A stretch of 64,000 bases of DNA from Fistulifera solaris (taxonomy: Eukaryota; Bacillariophyta; Bacillariophyceae; Naviculales; Stauroneidaceae). The notes beneath the pieces are model-generated. The model worked only from the letters and a program-made list of their open reading frames with translations. It was not told the DNA's origin and searched no databases. Below, piece after piece: positions 22,828 through 32,689 of this stretch (position 1 is the first letter of the stretch; each line of letters starts with the position of its first letter). A program made the position numbers and the translations under genes. Location: the NCBI GenBank assembly GCA_030295235.1, contig AP026149.1, positions 744,001 to 808,000 on the forward strand. The letters are read 5' to 3'.

Positions 22828-24379
22828 GAAGCGAGAGTTGCTTGGGGCTAGGCAGTTTTGATTATTCATTCAGGATGACTGGTCAATGAGTATCGATGTG
22901 AGAAGCGCGACATGCGTTTTCTTCCTTCCTTCGTTTCTTCATCAACGAAACACGAAACGCCGAAGTCCGAAGTGGGAGAGATAGAACGAGAAACAAGATC
23001 AAAGAACTCCAACACGGTTATTCCTTTTGGTTTCCTCAGAATTCCACAAGGCCCTCTCGAAATCCGGATCAAAAAAATACGCACGAAAACTACATAGTAG
23101 TGGCATATGCCTGAGATCCGGAGAACATATTTGACGGAAATAGAGTCTTTTCTGCTTCGCGGGCCCGCAGACTACGATTAACGATTATCGATACGATGAT
23201 CGATGATTATAGTTCGACAAATATCGATATTTCGATTTTTACCGAATATCAATATCGTATTATACGATATAATAACCGATATTAATATCGGCGACCGTCT
23301 GTCTTCGCCCGCAAAATACAGACATTTTAGCGTAAATGCCTCAAATCCGTCTGTCAGGCGTACGAATATCGATAAATATCGATATTGGGAAAAATGGCTC
23401 TGATATAATACGTTATTATAACGTGAATATCGGTATTCGTTATTTGTTATTTTGGAGTGTGTCGAACTATGTCGATGATCGATGATGCCGCGGAAAACGC
23501 GGAAAAGCAAAGGGATTTTGTACACGCAAGCAGAACTAAAAATCGGAACTAGGGGCGAGAGAACAAAAACCAAAAGTTCGTTGTCGAAGTTCGGAGTTTC
23601 GTTGGTTTCTGTATCGTGAATTATGTAATATGTTTCGTCCTATTGAATCCGAAAAAAACAGAAGAGAAAAAAAGCCAAAAAGTCAGTTGTCCCTCTAGAG
23701 CCCCAACACTAAAAACGAAAATGTGCATTGAAGTGAAGTCTCGAGTCAGTCTCGAGGTCCACCTTTTCCTTTTACCTGGCTTTCAGCTTCGCAACATTGA
23801 AGAAGCCAAATTTTCACAAGAGAACGGAATATGACTATCATTTTGGATGATCGGCAATGGTTGGAGAGCGTTGTTCGTTATTCTGCAAGCGCTTTTGTCC
23901 TCGGAAGTCGGGATTTGAGTTCAAGCTATCTGCTGGGGGTATCATCACTCTAGAGTGAAGGCTTGGCGCCTTTGCTTCCTAGGTACCCCTATTATTCAGC
24001 TCTTTATCTTCCTTCTGCTCTTGGTTTAAACTATCGCCAGCAAATTTGTAGCCCATGGCAAAGATTTGGTCGCTTATAGTTGCTTTTTGGAGCAAAGAAA
24101 CTAAATACTGCAGATGGCTTCAGACAAAAACGTACAGGTTTCCATTTACATCATCGCCGACCTTCTTCTAAACGATTTAACCAAAGTGCATGATAGACAC
24201 CGACACTAAAAAAAAATTCAATTCTTTCGATGCGACACCACAATCTTTGTCAAGCTCATGCTGTTAAAAATGCTGGAAATAAGTTGACATCGCTTATGCG
24301 ATTCAAGTAAACCTTGGATCGTTCATCTTCTGGGTATTATGAACATGATGAGAGTTCGAACAATTCATGTTGAAACCAT
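22828..24379. other. Intergenic, 1.55 kb, with an ATCGATAT-rich stretch
   Basis: No convincing gene. Bases ~23170-23450 are dense in CGATA/TATCG words, including ACCGATATTAATATCGG and repeated ATATCGATA, giving many small hairpins. The rest is unremarkable. Confidence 0.5.
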
Positions 24380-26491
24380 TTAATCTTGATTTCGGACTGG
24401 TCGTGGAACCGTTATGGTATATTGCGACGGATCTTTTGAAAGATTCAATTTCATGATGGAAAAAGTGCCAATATCATCACGATTTCGACCTGAACTCGCA
24501 TCCTCGATCCATACATTACCTCTACAAAATATAAAGTCTTCGGCGTCATTTTTGTTGCGTGACTTCAAGTCTTCCAATGCAGGAATACTAAATGTGTTAG
24601 AAGGTAACGGCATAGCCTGTCCTTTCGTTGACAAGCGTTCCAGTGCCCCTTCCATCACAAGGACGCGCTCTTTCTTGGGCGGGATCTGTAGTCGAATGAG
24701 CAATCGGGCCGTCGCGTCGGTTTCTCCGGAGAAGGCCCATGTCCCACCAGCGGCTTTCTGTTGAGTTTCTGGATCTAAAATAGGACCTCCCGCTGTCGTT
24801 CCATCAACGCGCAAAATCAAGTTTTCTGACTGGTCCTTGTTATTTTCCATTGGTTCAAATCCTGTCGGAGAACGTACCATACGCCAAAATCCCACCAAGT
24901 GTTCACGACTAGGATACGGAGGAAGTACTGGCGTTTGTGTAGATGGTGCTTGAGACTTCTCAGCGATTAAGGTCCCGTTCTTATACTGAGCAAATATTGG
25001 ATTGTTTTCAATGGCAGGTTTGTCTTTCTTGGTAGAAAGTTGTTGCAAACTACGTTCACGAGCTCGGGAAGCGATGACGTTTTGAATTTTTTCCCGCATC
25101 CATCCATCCAACGCGGCCGGGTCTGGAGGAGACTCCGGTTTGTTCGGCTCGAGTATGGAGTCAAGTTCCACATTTTCTCGGTCGTCGACGTTCGACAATG
25201 CGTCGTTAGACTTAGCTTCAGATACACTTTGCCCGTATACTTGTTCCAATCGCTGTCTTGTTTTTGATAAGATAATGTCGTCCTCCTCGCTGTGCCTCGG
25301 TTCTGAATAAGCATTGCGTGGTTCTTCTTGGTTTTCTAGTTGGTTCGAATTCTTCAGCGACTTTTCAGCTTTTTGGATTCGTCCTTCTTGATAATCCTGA
25401 AATTCTCGTTCACGTCGCAGTATCGTTTGATTTGATCCAACGGGCAAAGGCCACGTTACACTTGGCCATGAAGCAAGCGCTTTGTTCTCTCCAGACAAGG
25501 CATAAAGTCCGATTTCCGGCAATCGCAGGTGATCTAGTCCTAATGCATCATCCATGTATTGTATCCAAAACAAAGGCGAAATCCCATTCCCTCCTTGATC
25601 TGATGTGAGTGTATATCGTTGATTGTTGTCGTCGTCTGCAGTAATATTGTGTGCGCTTTTTAATATCATTTCCCAGTCATCGGGTAACTGCAGGAAGGGA
25701 AGACGTAATTCTGTCTCTTGCTTCTGTTCCCGAGCCCAGGATAAAGTCCAAGACGACGACTGCTGAAGCAATGTTTGGTTCAAACTTTGCACAAAAGAGT
25801 TAACGCAAGGACTGACGTAGTCCGAAGTCGCAAACAAGACACTATTGTCGACGTTGTTTCCCTCCAATCCTTTCCACGACACCATCCACGGTTCCTGCTG
25901 CAATTCCGGTTGTTGTAATACAGTTTCGATGCATTCCTGCAGTTGCTGCAAAGCCTCATTCGGAACTTCTTCCTTCTTCATTTCGAGTTGCAATAAAGGC
26001 AGACGCAAAGCCGCCGCAGGGATGCACGCATGCACCAAAATGGGACAATGGTAGAGAATAGCGCGTTGGATGCTTTCCAATTCAAGTGCTAATTCGTGAC
26101 ATGTCTCCATCGGAACAGCAATCAAGTATTTTTGTGTTGATTGTTGACGGTTCATTTTCATGTTCTTTTTCCTGTCGTTGCTCGTCCAGTCGTCTTTATG
26201 GTTTTCATTCAAAAAGTTGCGAATGAATTGAGACATTTGTGATGATTCTTCGGGTCGTTGGGATAAAGCTAGAGGTGACCTTGTCGACACTTGATGTCGT
26301 TTTGATTGTTGATGAGGAAAAACCGTCCATCCTCGAACGGCATTCACCGCAAAAAGAAGGAAAAGCAATTTCGTGTTTGTGAGGAGAATGAAAGACATGA
26401 TTGCTTTACTATAAAACATTGAGATAATAAGAATCATCATCATGATCGTCGCGAGTCGCGAGAGGCGAGTTATGGCGTTTTGATTATACAC
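24380..26491 (-). CDS. Unknown protein, probably plastid-targeted, two-domain
   Basis: A single open frame of 703 codons. The likely start is the ATG at 26398 (MSFILLTNTKLLFLLFAVNAVRGW, a signal peptide); the longer frame starts at 26491. Basic and Ser-rich residues follow, as in a plastid transit part. Residues ~120-330 contain KYLIAVPME and two related segments, HACIPAAALRLPLLQLE and ETELRLPFLQLPDDW. These are reminiscent of 2H phosphoesterase-like folds, but I see no clear HxT pair. The middle is charged and probably coiled. The last ~150 residues (HLVGFWRMVRSPTGFEPM, GGTWAFSGETDATARLLIRL, DFIFCRGNVWIED) alternate as beta strands and may be a calycin-like barrel. I do not recognise a named family. 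Confidence 0.7.
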   Translation of the reverse strand: MYNQNAITRLSRLATIMMMILIISMFYSKAIMSFILLTNTKLLFLLFAVNAVRGWTVFPHQQSKRHQVSTRSPLALSQRPEESSQMSQFIRNFLNENHKDDWTSNDRKKNMKMNRQQSTQKYLIAVPMETCHELALELESIQRAILYHCPILVHACIPAAALRLPLLQLEMKKEEVPNEALQQLQECIETVLQQPELQQEPWMVSWKGLEGNNVDNSVLFATSDYVSPCVNSFVQSLNQTLLQQSSSWTLSWAREQKQETELRLPFLQLPDDWEMILKSAHNITADDDNNQRYTLTSDQGGNGISPLFWIQYMDDALGLDHLRLPEIGLYALSGENKALASWPSVTWPLPVGSNQTILRREREFQDYQEGRIQKAEKSLKNSNQLENQEEPRNAYSEPRHSEEDDIILSKTRQRLEQVYGQSVSEAKSNDALSNVDDRENVELDSILEPNKPESPPDPAALDGWMREKIQNVIASRARERSLQQLSTKKDKPAIENNPIFAQYKNGTLIAEKSQAPSTQTPVLPPYPSREHLVGFWRMVRSPTGFEPMENNKDQSENLILRVDGTTAGGPILDPETQQKAAGGTWAFSGETDATARLLIRLQIPPKKERVLVMEGALERLSTKGQAMPLPSNTFSIPALEDLKSRNKNDAEDFIFCRGNVWIEDASSGRNRDDIGTFSIMKLNLSKDPSQYTITVPRPVRNQD

Positions 26492-27123
26492 TTCGCGCTT
26501 TTGTTTGTGGTCAGTGGCGTTTCAGGGTCAGGTGACTGAAATTTAGTCGCGATCGCGTACAACCAACACTTTACCGTTATAGTGAAAATGGCAGTCGACG
26601 ATACGGGGGCTTTCGACACAGATAGTTGCGTTTCGAGTGAAGAGGATAGTTAGTTCATGTATTGGTATTTTCATGGCATTTATACTGATAACTATTATGT
26701 AATTATGTAAGGATCAGTTGATGTCATCGTCGTCTTGCAGAGAAAGAAAGTATTGATGACATCCAGGCCTACAGGACGATAGGTTTTAGCAAAATACACA
26801 GGGTATGAGATCCCGCATGGGTTGGGTGATCCGGTCTCGGCTAAAGTAGGCCTGTACGTAGTAGTGCATGCGGGTGAAAAATAGATCCTGCTATTCTTAT
26901 CTTTCGAAACAAAGTTCGATCCAGCAATGAAAAAGCCCTCCAAGTGAAAGTGAAACTCGACATGCAGTGCACACGAGGGGAACACACGTGACACGAGACA
27001 TCTTGACACATGGTGATTGTTCAGCAGCAATTTGTTTGGTTTGCATGTTGCTGCGTCATTCATAGGGATAGTTCAGCTGAGATTCGGAATTCGTTCGTTC
27101 TTGTGCATAATTTGGACTACTTG
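26492..27123. other. Intergenic / 3' flank of the thioredoxin-like gene
   Basis: It contains the SECIS-like hairpin at 27020-27059 (minus) 65 bases after the stop of the upstream-lying gene. The 122-codon minus frame at 26695-27063 overlaps it and has no recognisable features. Confidence 0.5.
27020..27059 (-). promoter_or_regulatory. SECIS-like hairpin in the 3' flank (candidate)
   Basis: On the minus strand, ATGAC is followed by GCAGCAA, a 17-base loop region containing AAA 12 bases after ATGAC, then TTGCTGC and TGAA. GCAGCAA pairs perfectly with TTGCTGC. TGAC/TGAA flanking the stem fits the UGAN/NGAN quartet of eukaryotic SECIS elements, and the unpaired AAA fits the apical AAR. Weak points are a stem of only 7 pairs and a poor lower helix. 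It matters because three in-frame TGA codons lie in the gene just upstream. Confidence 0.4.
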
Positions 27124-27830
27124 TTAGAGCTCATCACCCGCAGTGGACTCGGTCTTTCGTGCAGCAATCATCTTGGAAAGGATGCGACGGCGACGTAGAT
27201 TCCATTCTTGTAATCCCTCTTGCAATCGCTCGACATCCATACGCGAAATACGCTGATACTCCTGCTCAATTTCCTCCAACGTTTTAGGACTCATGCGCTC
27301 CAAGTAATCAACTTCATGCTGATTGCAATTGGTGTTATCCAATCCACACAAAACCGTCTTTCCGTACTCTTCAATGTAATCGACCATGGCATCAAAGGTA
27401 CCGAGTTCATCGCAGATGGATTTGGTTGTTTTCTTGACATACGAACCACCTTCGACACCCGTTTCACTCGTAAAGTAACGAATGGTCGGCCAACCGCCAC
27501 TGCCCGGATTGTGAGGAGATCCTCTGACATCGGAGCCGGCTTCGGCTAAATTGATGTCGCCTAAGACGACATCGTTGTTCCCCTGAAACGCCCGCACGGC
27601 ACGATTCCATGCGGGCGCTTGCTTTCGTCATCACCCTCATCTCGAACTGGCTATCCAGCGAACGAAAGCGGTTTTGCCGTTGGAAGAAGCTGCCGTGACA
27701 AAGTTTCGAGCGCTTCGCGATCTTGGATTTCCTTCACTAGCGAAAAGTGTCCTTCGGGGTAAATGGCTTGCACAACAGTCATCGAGCACAGCCAATAAAT
27801 GACCGCGAGGCCGCTGCTAAACGCCTTCAT
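27124..27830 (-). CDS. ER thioredoxin-like protein, possible selenoprotein with TGA codons at the redox site
   Basis: The start is ATG 27830, with signal peptide MKAFSSGLAVIYWLCSMTVVQA; the protein ends in GDEL, an HDEL/KDEL-like ER-retention signal. Thioredoxin-fold features are SLVKEIQDREALE, then NGKTAFVRWIAS (central strand), then RKQAPAWNRAV, the helix after a CxxC, and GGWPTIRYF with its cis-Pro. Between AS and RKQ the frame reads S-R-TGA-G-TGA-TGA (27639-27628). Aligned to W-C-G-x-C-K-K, both cysteine positions are TGA. The frame continues unbroken across them. One upstream base is missing from the frame at about 27704-27706 (CGAAAC, expected GAAAAC), probably an error; counted back, the frame is 235 codons. 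Alternatives are a decayed gene, or an intron from GTGAAG (~27757) to GAAAG (~27626) that would delete the redox strand. Confidence 0.6.
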
Positions 27831-28074
27831 CGCTTTATTTACACGTCTCCTGTCGCTTCTCTTTCTTATGAGCTGTGAAAATATTACGCACCGATAAGGA
27901 ACGAGCAGTCTTTGTGACAACAGTTTTGGACTCGAATCTTCTCTCTTTGATTGTCACCAAAAGTCGGCAAAGCAGCAAGACTGTGACCGTTGGTGTTGTA
28001 TTGTGTGTTGTGGCGGATCAGGTCGGAAAACAACGTACGTCGACAGACTGTACCGCTGCGACAGAGAACAAAAA

Positions 28075-29539
28075 CTAGATACCATCGGCTTCGAACGTAA
28101 TAATTCGTCCACAATCGTCCATAAGTTGATTCATGCGCAAAGATGGTTGATCGGTTACATCAATGAAGCTTCCAATGATTCGCGCCGGTACTCCTACTGC
28201 CACTGAATGTGCAGGAAGATCGGCAATCACCAAAGTTCCAGCTCCAATTTGACATCCGTCCCCTTCAGCACGACACAAAGTTAGTCAGTATCAACTAAAG
28301 ACATGACCCATGAGTATCAACGTATCTCATAGTTCTTACCGATACGAACGGGACCGAGCAGTGTGGCACCTGCTCCCAACAAAACACCATTTCCGACTTT
28401 GGGATGTCGATCGACGCCTTTCTTTCCCGATCCGCCCAAAGTTACATGATGCAAAATACTGCAATTGTGACCAATAGATGCCTGTAAAGCACGAAATCGC
28501 GTGCGTATCCAGAAATTAGACTCGTGGAATGACGTCGAAATGAGACTCTTTTTCGTCTTACCGTAGATCCAATCACAACACCCGTCCCATGATCGAGTAA
28601 AATACCGCTCCCCAATGTAGCCGCTGGATGAATATCAATTTGAAATGTTTGTGAACTTTGTGATTGCAAAAGAGTGCTTGCGTATGTTTTCCCTGACTCC
28701 ACAAATAATGCGCGACGCGGTGGGTTTGGAGAGCGTGAAAGCCCTTAAAGTACAAAAAAAGCATCGGGCAAGTAGCTGCAGGCAGGATCACGATCCCGTA
28801 CAGCCATAATATCTGCTCGCAAAGATCGTCGAAACACTGGACTGTGTTGCAGAGCATCCAAAACGAGCGATTGCAACTGTGTTGAAATCATCATAGCAGG
28901 GCTTTGTAACCGATTGGCTAGCAAGAAGGCCAGTGAACTTTCGAGAGATGGATGATTGAGAATCGTGCTGTGCAGAAACGATACCAGTAGTGGCTCTCGG
29001 TTGGCTTGCTCGTAAGCTTCATGGCGGAGGAGATCCCAAACGCGATCAATTTTGCCATCTTGACTGTAGACTGTTTCGGGGATGCTGAGATCAATGTCGG
29101 GATAAAGGGGAATTATCGATGCCTTCACGTCTTCAGACGACAACGTCAATGACGATGAAAGTGTATTGTCTGGATTCGTAGCGGCAAAGTGTTGTTCGTC
29201 CCATAATGCCGAACGCAAAGTCTGTGATGTTTCATCGTGGGCTACCACATGATGTGTTGTCACGACAGAAACGTTGGTAGTCGTTGCTGTAGCTGTGTCT
29301 TCCGAAGACACTGAAGCAAGGCTGACATACGATATCTTATTGTGGACAAGAGATGGCTTTTCCACGGGGAGAGGAGCAATCCAGTGTTTTGCCGCATCCG
29401 TGTTGTCATCATCTTCTCTTCCTAGTTTGTAGCGAACACCGAAAAGAGAAAATGATATTCTTGCGAACGATGCATGCAGAGGAAGCCACGCCGCCGTCAG
29501 TGCGGGAAAAAGGAGGCGCAGTAGGTATAAAAACTTCAT
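28075..29539 (-). CDS. SAT: Serine O-acetyltransferase, three exons
   Basis: It transfers acetyl from acetyl-CoA to serine, the committed step toward cysteine. Exons (minus) are 28562-29539, 28340-28481 and 28075-28262, with GTAAGA and GTAAGAAC donors, giving 435 residues. The start at 29539 (MKFLYLLRLLFPALTAAWLPLHASFA) gives a signal-like N-terminus that may be a plastid presequence; 33 bases more are open upstream. The SATase N-domain includes ADIMAVRDRDPAC. The catalytic left-handed beta helix has DIHPAATLGSGILLDHGTG, IGHNCSILHHVTLGG, GVDRHPKVGNGVLLGAGA and IGAGTLV, with the conserved His pair in DIHPA and LLDHGTG. The frame leaves and returns between a run of seven A at 28754-28760 and a T run at 28687-28690. 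In between it reads FLYFKGFHALQTHRVAHYLWSQGK, which is family sequence, so both are probably errors. Confidence 0.88.
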
Positions 29540-29769
29540 GATGTAATAAAAGTAAAAGATTAGAATAAGCACGGCTGATTATGATGATTTGATATTTGAT
29601 TGAAGATCGGACTGCGAGAACTTCATATTCATCAAGACTGGATTTCAGTCATGAGAGGAGAACGATTCTTTTTGTGCGCGCATAACCCGCGTTGTTGTGT
29701 TTGCAACTTACGTATACTTTCATGCCTTAGGTGAGAATATGATTAAAACTTAATATGAGTAACATCGAT

Positions 29770-30190
29770 TTCAACTGATGAGGTAAAAAAAGGAAAGATG
29801 CACCGCTCTTAAACTTAACGTGATTTTGCGCTTGGCCGCCGTAGCATATTCATCGATGTCTGAGGCAAACCCGGATGTGCTCCCTTTTCACCACTCCATT
29901 TGTAGACCTGCTTTTGCACCAAAAGTAAGTTTCACTTTCACCAACATTAATAGGCTTACCGTCAAGCAACGAGAAACAGCTATTTTAACTGATAAGGTAA
30001 AATCGAGGAAAGTTGCACCGCAACGAGAATCTACGTGTGTTTCACGTCCGCCTCGCAAAACTTATCGATGTAAGGGTTACCCGGATCATTGCATTGAGTA
30101 TCTCGACATCTCCATTTACAAGCCAACTTGACACCAAAATCGCTTTTACTTTGACTGACATCCTTAGAGTGGCATCGATTTCAACTCAAA
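29770..30190. repeat. Diverged tandem repeat, ~210-base period
   Basis: Paired landmarks recur in order: CTGATGAGGTAAAA/CTGATAAGGTAAAA, GATGCACCGC/GTTGCACCGC, ATCGATGT, ACCCGGAT, CTCCATTT and ACACCAAAA/GCACCAAAA. A third partial start (ATCGATTTCAACT) appears near 30173. The copies are clearly diverged, so the duplication is old. Confidence 0.6.
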
Positions 30191-30238
30191 CGTAGCAAAT
30201 TGGTAAGACGCAACGCTTTTACGTACTACAGGAAGGAA

Positions 30239-30303
30239 CGTTAAAATTCTGCCTCCCATTACAAGATTCTACGTAGCGTCTACGACAAGGCAGAATTTTA
30301 ACG
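30239..30303 (+). mobile_element. Small MITE-like hairpin element, copy 1
   Basis: 65 bases with perfect 16-base terminal inverted repeats (CGTTAAAATTCTGCCT / AGGCAGAATTTTAACG) around a 33-base core. The same element lies inverted at 30480-30544. It is too short to code; mobility is inferred from the terminal repeats and the second copy. Confidence 0.6.
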
Positions 30304-30479
30304 CCGTTCCCAGGAATGGTACGGACATTTGTTTATCGACTGAGCGAAAGAGATTTGCCAGAAAGTCGTACAGGTACCCGTATCCCTTAAAAATCATACT
30401 CACATGCTTTAACCTTTTTTACTGGGAACTGGGAAGTAGAAGTCCTATAGTCCTACCGGTAGTACCGTACCTTGTACGG

Positions 30480-30544
30480 CGTTAAAATTCTGCCTCGTCG
30501 TAGACACTATGTAGAATCTTGTACTGGGAGGCAGAATTTTAACG
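30480..30544 (-). mobile_element. Small MITE-like hairpin element, copy 2 (inverted)
   Basis: 65 bases with the same perfect 16-base terminal inverted repeats. Its 33-base core matches the reverse complement of copy 1 at about 29 of 33 positions. GTACGG occurs just outside on both sides (30474-30479 and 30553-30558), but not directly abutting, so no clean target duplication is proven. Confidence 0.6.
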
Positions 30545-31029
30545 TCCTGCGCGTACGGTACTACGTAGTAGTAGAAAAGTGTTCGACATACAAAGTACCA
30601 TACCATGTATAGAGACCATAGGTAGCACGAAGCCGCGAAGCCTCGAAACCCCGAAGTAAAACGCGATGAAGATCTCGCGGTGGTCTTTGCTCATAAATAA
30701 TGATCTTGACTATTATTGACTCGTTTGATATGTATTTTGGGTCTACCTTGCTAGCGATCAATCCCGTTTTCGTCGGAGATGCAAATTGGCGATCGAAAAC
30801 TGGTCTCGAAAACGGAAACGGCCGCGAAAACCGCTCCCCGCACGACACTCGACAATCAACCATTTGCCATTTGCTGCCTCTTTTCTTCTCACAAATCGCA
30901 CGTTGTGTCAAATCACACACGAAGTGCGATTTGTCACTAACGAAGCAGTGCATCTTGTCACTTGCTCACCTTGCTCTTGTTTCTCATTTGCTTATTGCAG
31001 TCAGATATTACAATGATCTTCGTCCGCAG

Positions 31030-31960
31030 GGAACCACACCTTACCGACGGGTAGTGCACGGACCCTGCGGAGTAGCCCCTACCACAATGGGAGCAAGAGA
31101 AATCGCGTGTGCCTTGAAGCCTCCGTCCTTCTCTTGCTCTGGAGAGAGGCCGAGTGATGTGCTGAGCCCTGAGGCCTTCACCGCTCCTCGCCTCAAGTTC
31201 TCTGTGTCAAGGAATTAGTGATGTGCTGTGCCTCGGTGCCTTCGCCGCTCCTCGCCTTGATTCTCTTTTTTCGATAGACCATGGCAAAGACCATGGTCAA
31301 AGTGCGGCCTGAGGGTAACTTCAGTGCTGGTACCAGCGTATGCGTGGCAGGGTGCGGAAGTAAGAGGAGAGTCGCTTACTCGACACCCATAGATGGTGTC
31401 GTGCTGGAGGAAAAACTCCAAGCACAATAAATCCACGGTGACGACCTGGTATGCAATCACTCCGTAAAGTTGCCATGGAAATTCCACGACAGAGGAGGAT
31501 GGCACCAACGGCGACGGCCTCTAAGGAGGACCGATACGACCGTTTGCGATGACCATACCTAGCCCGGTGGCGTCCCCCAGATTGGCGGCCGACCCCCGCT
31601 AAAGGAGGGCCGGCTGGAAACCAGCTGGAAGAGGTTAGCTCCATATTAAGGCAGCATGGTAGAAATTCCACCCGAAGGATAACCCCGGCGACAAAAGTCG
31701 ACTGAGAAGGCATACCTTGAGGTGGCGGCCCCGTGTTGAGGCCAAGACCCAACATCGAGAAGGCTCGCTCTACCCGACCCCAATTGGGTTGTTTGATTGC
31801 ATTTTAAGCATACGCGTCCTCCGTCCGACAAAGGGCGGCGCCTAAAAAAAGGTGGAAAATGGATCACAAAAGTGTAAGCTCTCTTCCACACTGTCTCAGT
31901 CAAAGACTGAGACTGCGCCAGCCAAAGCTGGCTCATAAGATCAATCTGAAGCAAAAGTAA
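31030..31960. repeat. GC-rich structured repeat-like block, possibly a non-autonomous retroelement piece
   Basis: It is more GC-rich than its surroundings and has no coherent frame. Hairpins include GTCTCAGTC-AAA-GACTGAGAC, GCCAGCC-AAA-GCTGGC and CCATGG...CCATGG-like pairs. A ~66-base tandem duplication lies at about 31153-31265 (GTGATGTGCTG...CGCTCCTCGCCT). The right end passes into an A-rich stretch. Such features suit an untranslated part of a LINE- or SINE-type element, but no reverse transcriptase is present. Confidence 0.35.
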
Positions 31961-32689
31961 AAGTTACATAAATAATACATAAACTAGAATCAAACAAGAC
32001 AAAAAAGAAAGGTTTTAGTCTATGTCTAGTTGCAGCAGTAGTTTGACTTCATTCCCTCGAAATAGTTGTTACGAATTGCATCGCTTTTAAACGGCGTGTG
32101 CAACATCATCGTGCAGGAAGCGTTGAATATTGACTCGAGTGAAAAACGCACTTCGTCCCCTTGCCTTCCGGTCAGCGCTCCTATTAGCAACAGCAATGCG
32201 AGTACTTTGCTCTCATATACAGCGCTTCTTGCGTCAACATCAAATCAACGATCGATCGCACTCCTCGAACGAAAGTAATAAAATTCATTTGTCAATAGGA
32301 TTTTGTCTGTGTCAGCGCGATGCCTGATAAAGCCAGCGGAGCGGGTTGCGGAAGGATTTATCAACAATGCCTTCAGGAACTCAAACGAATTGCACGGTCT
32401 TTGTCGTAGGATTTGGTTGACCTTTTTGATCCTTCCACTCTCTTGACATAATTAAGATCTCCTTTTGATTATCAAGACAGAAAAGCAAAAACTATCGATC
32501 GATTCGATCGGACGATGAACGTGCCAGTGGTCTGAACTGTCGGGGTTCTCTCAAGCGCGAAAACCATTTTAGATACTTTCAAAAATCCTTCCCTCGAAAA
32601 CGTTTCACATTCCGGCGTCTGTTACAGTTAACCCGCTTCATTGATTTAACGCTGTGTCTGCTCGTCTCACAACGCCAAGTGTAAATTCA

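Noticed and set aside
23900-23960. Possible tRNA-like GGGATTTGAGTTCAAGC stretch
   Set aside because: No acceptor or anticodon arm can be paired around it.
26695-27063. 122-codon minus frame
   Set aside because: No domain or targeting signal; it overlaps the 3' flank of the thioredoxin-like gene.
30700-31218. 172-codon plus frame
   Set aside because: Runs into the GC-rich block, no recognisable features, no start context.
31215-31954. Minus frames in the GC-rich block
   Set aside because: They change frame often, have no shared motif with reverse transcriptases or other enzymes, and follow base composition.
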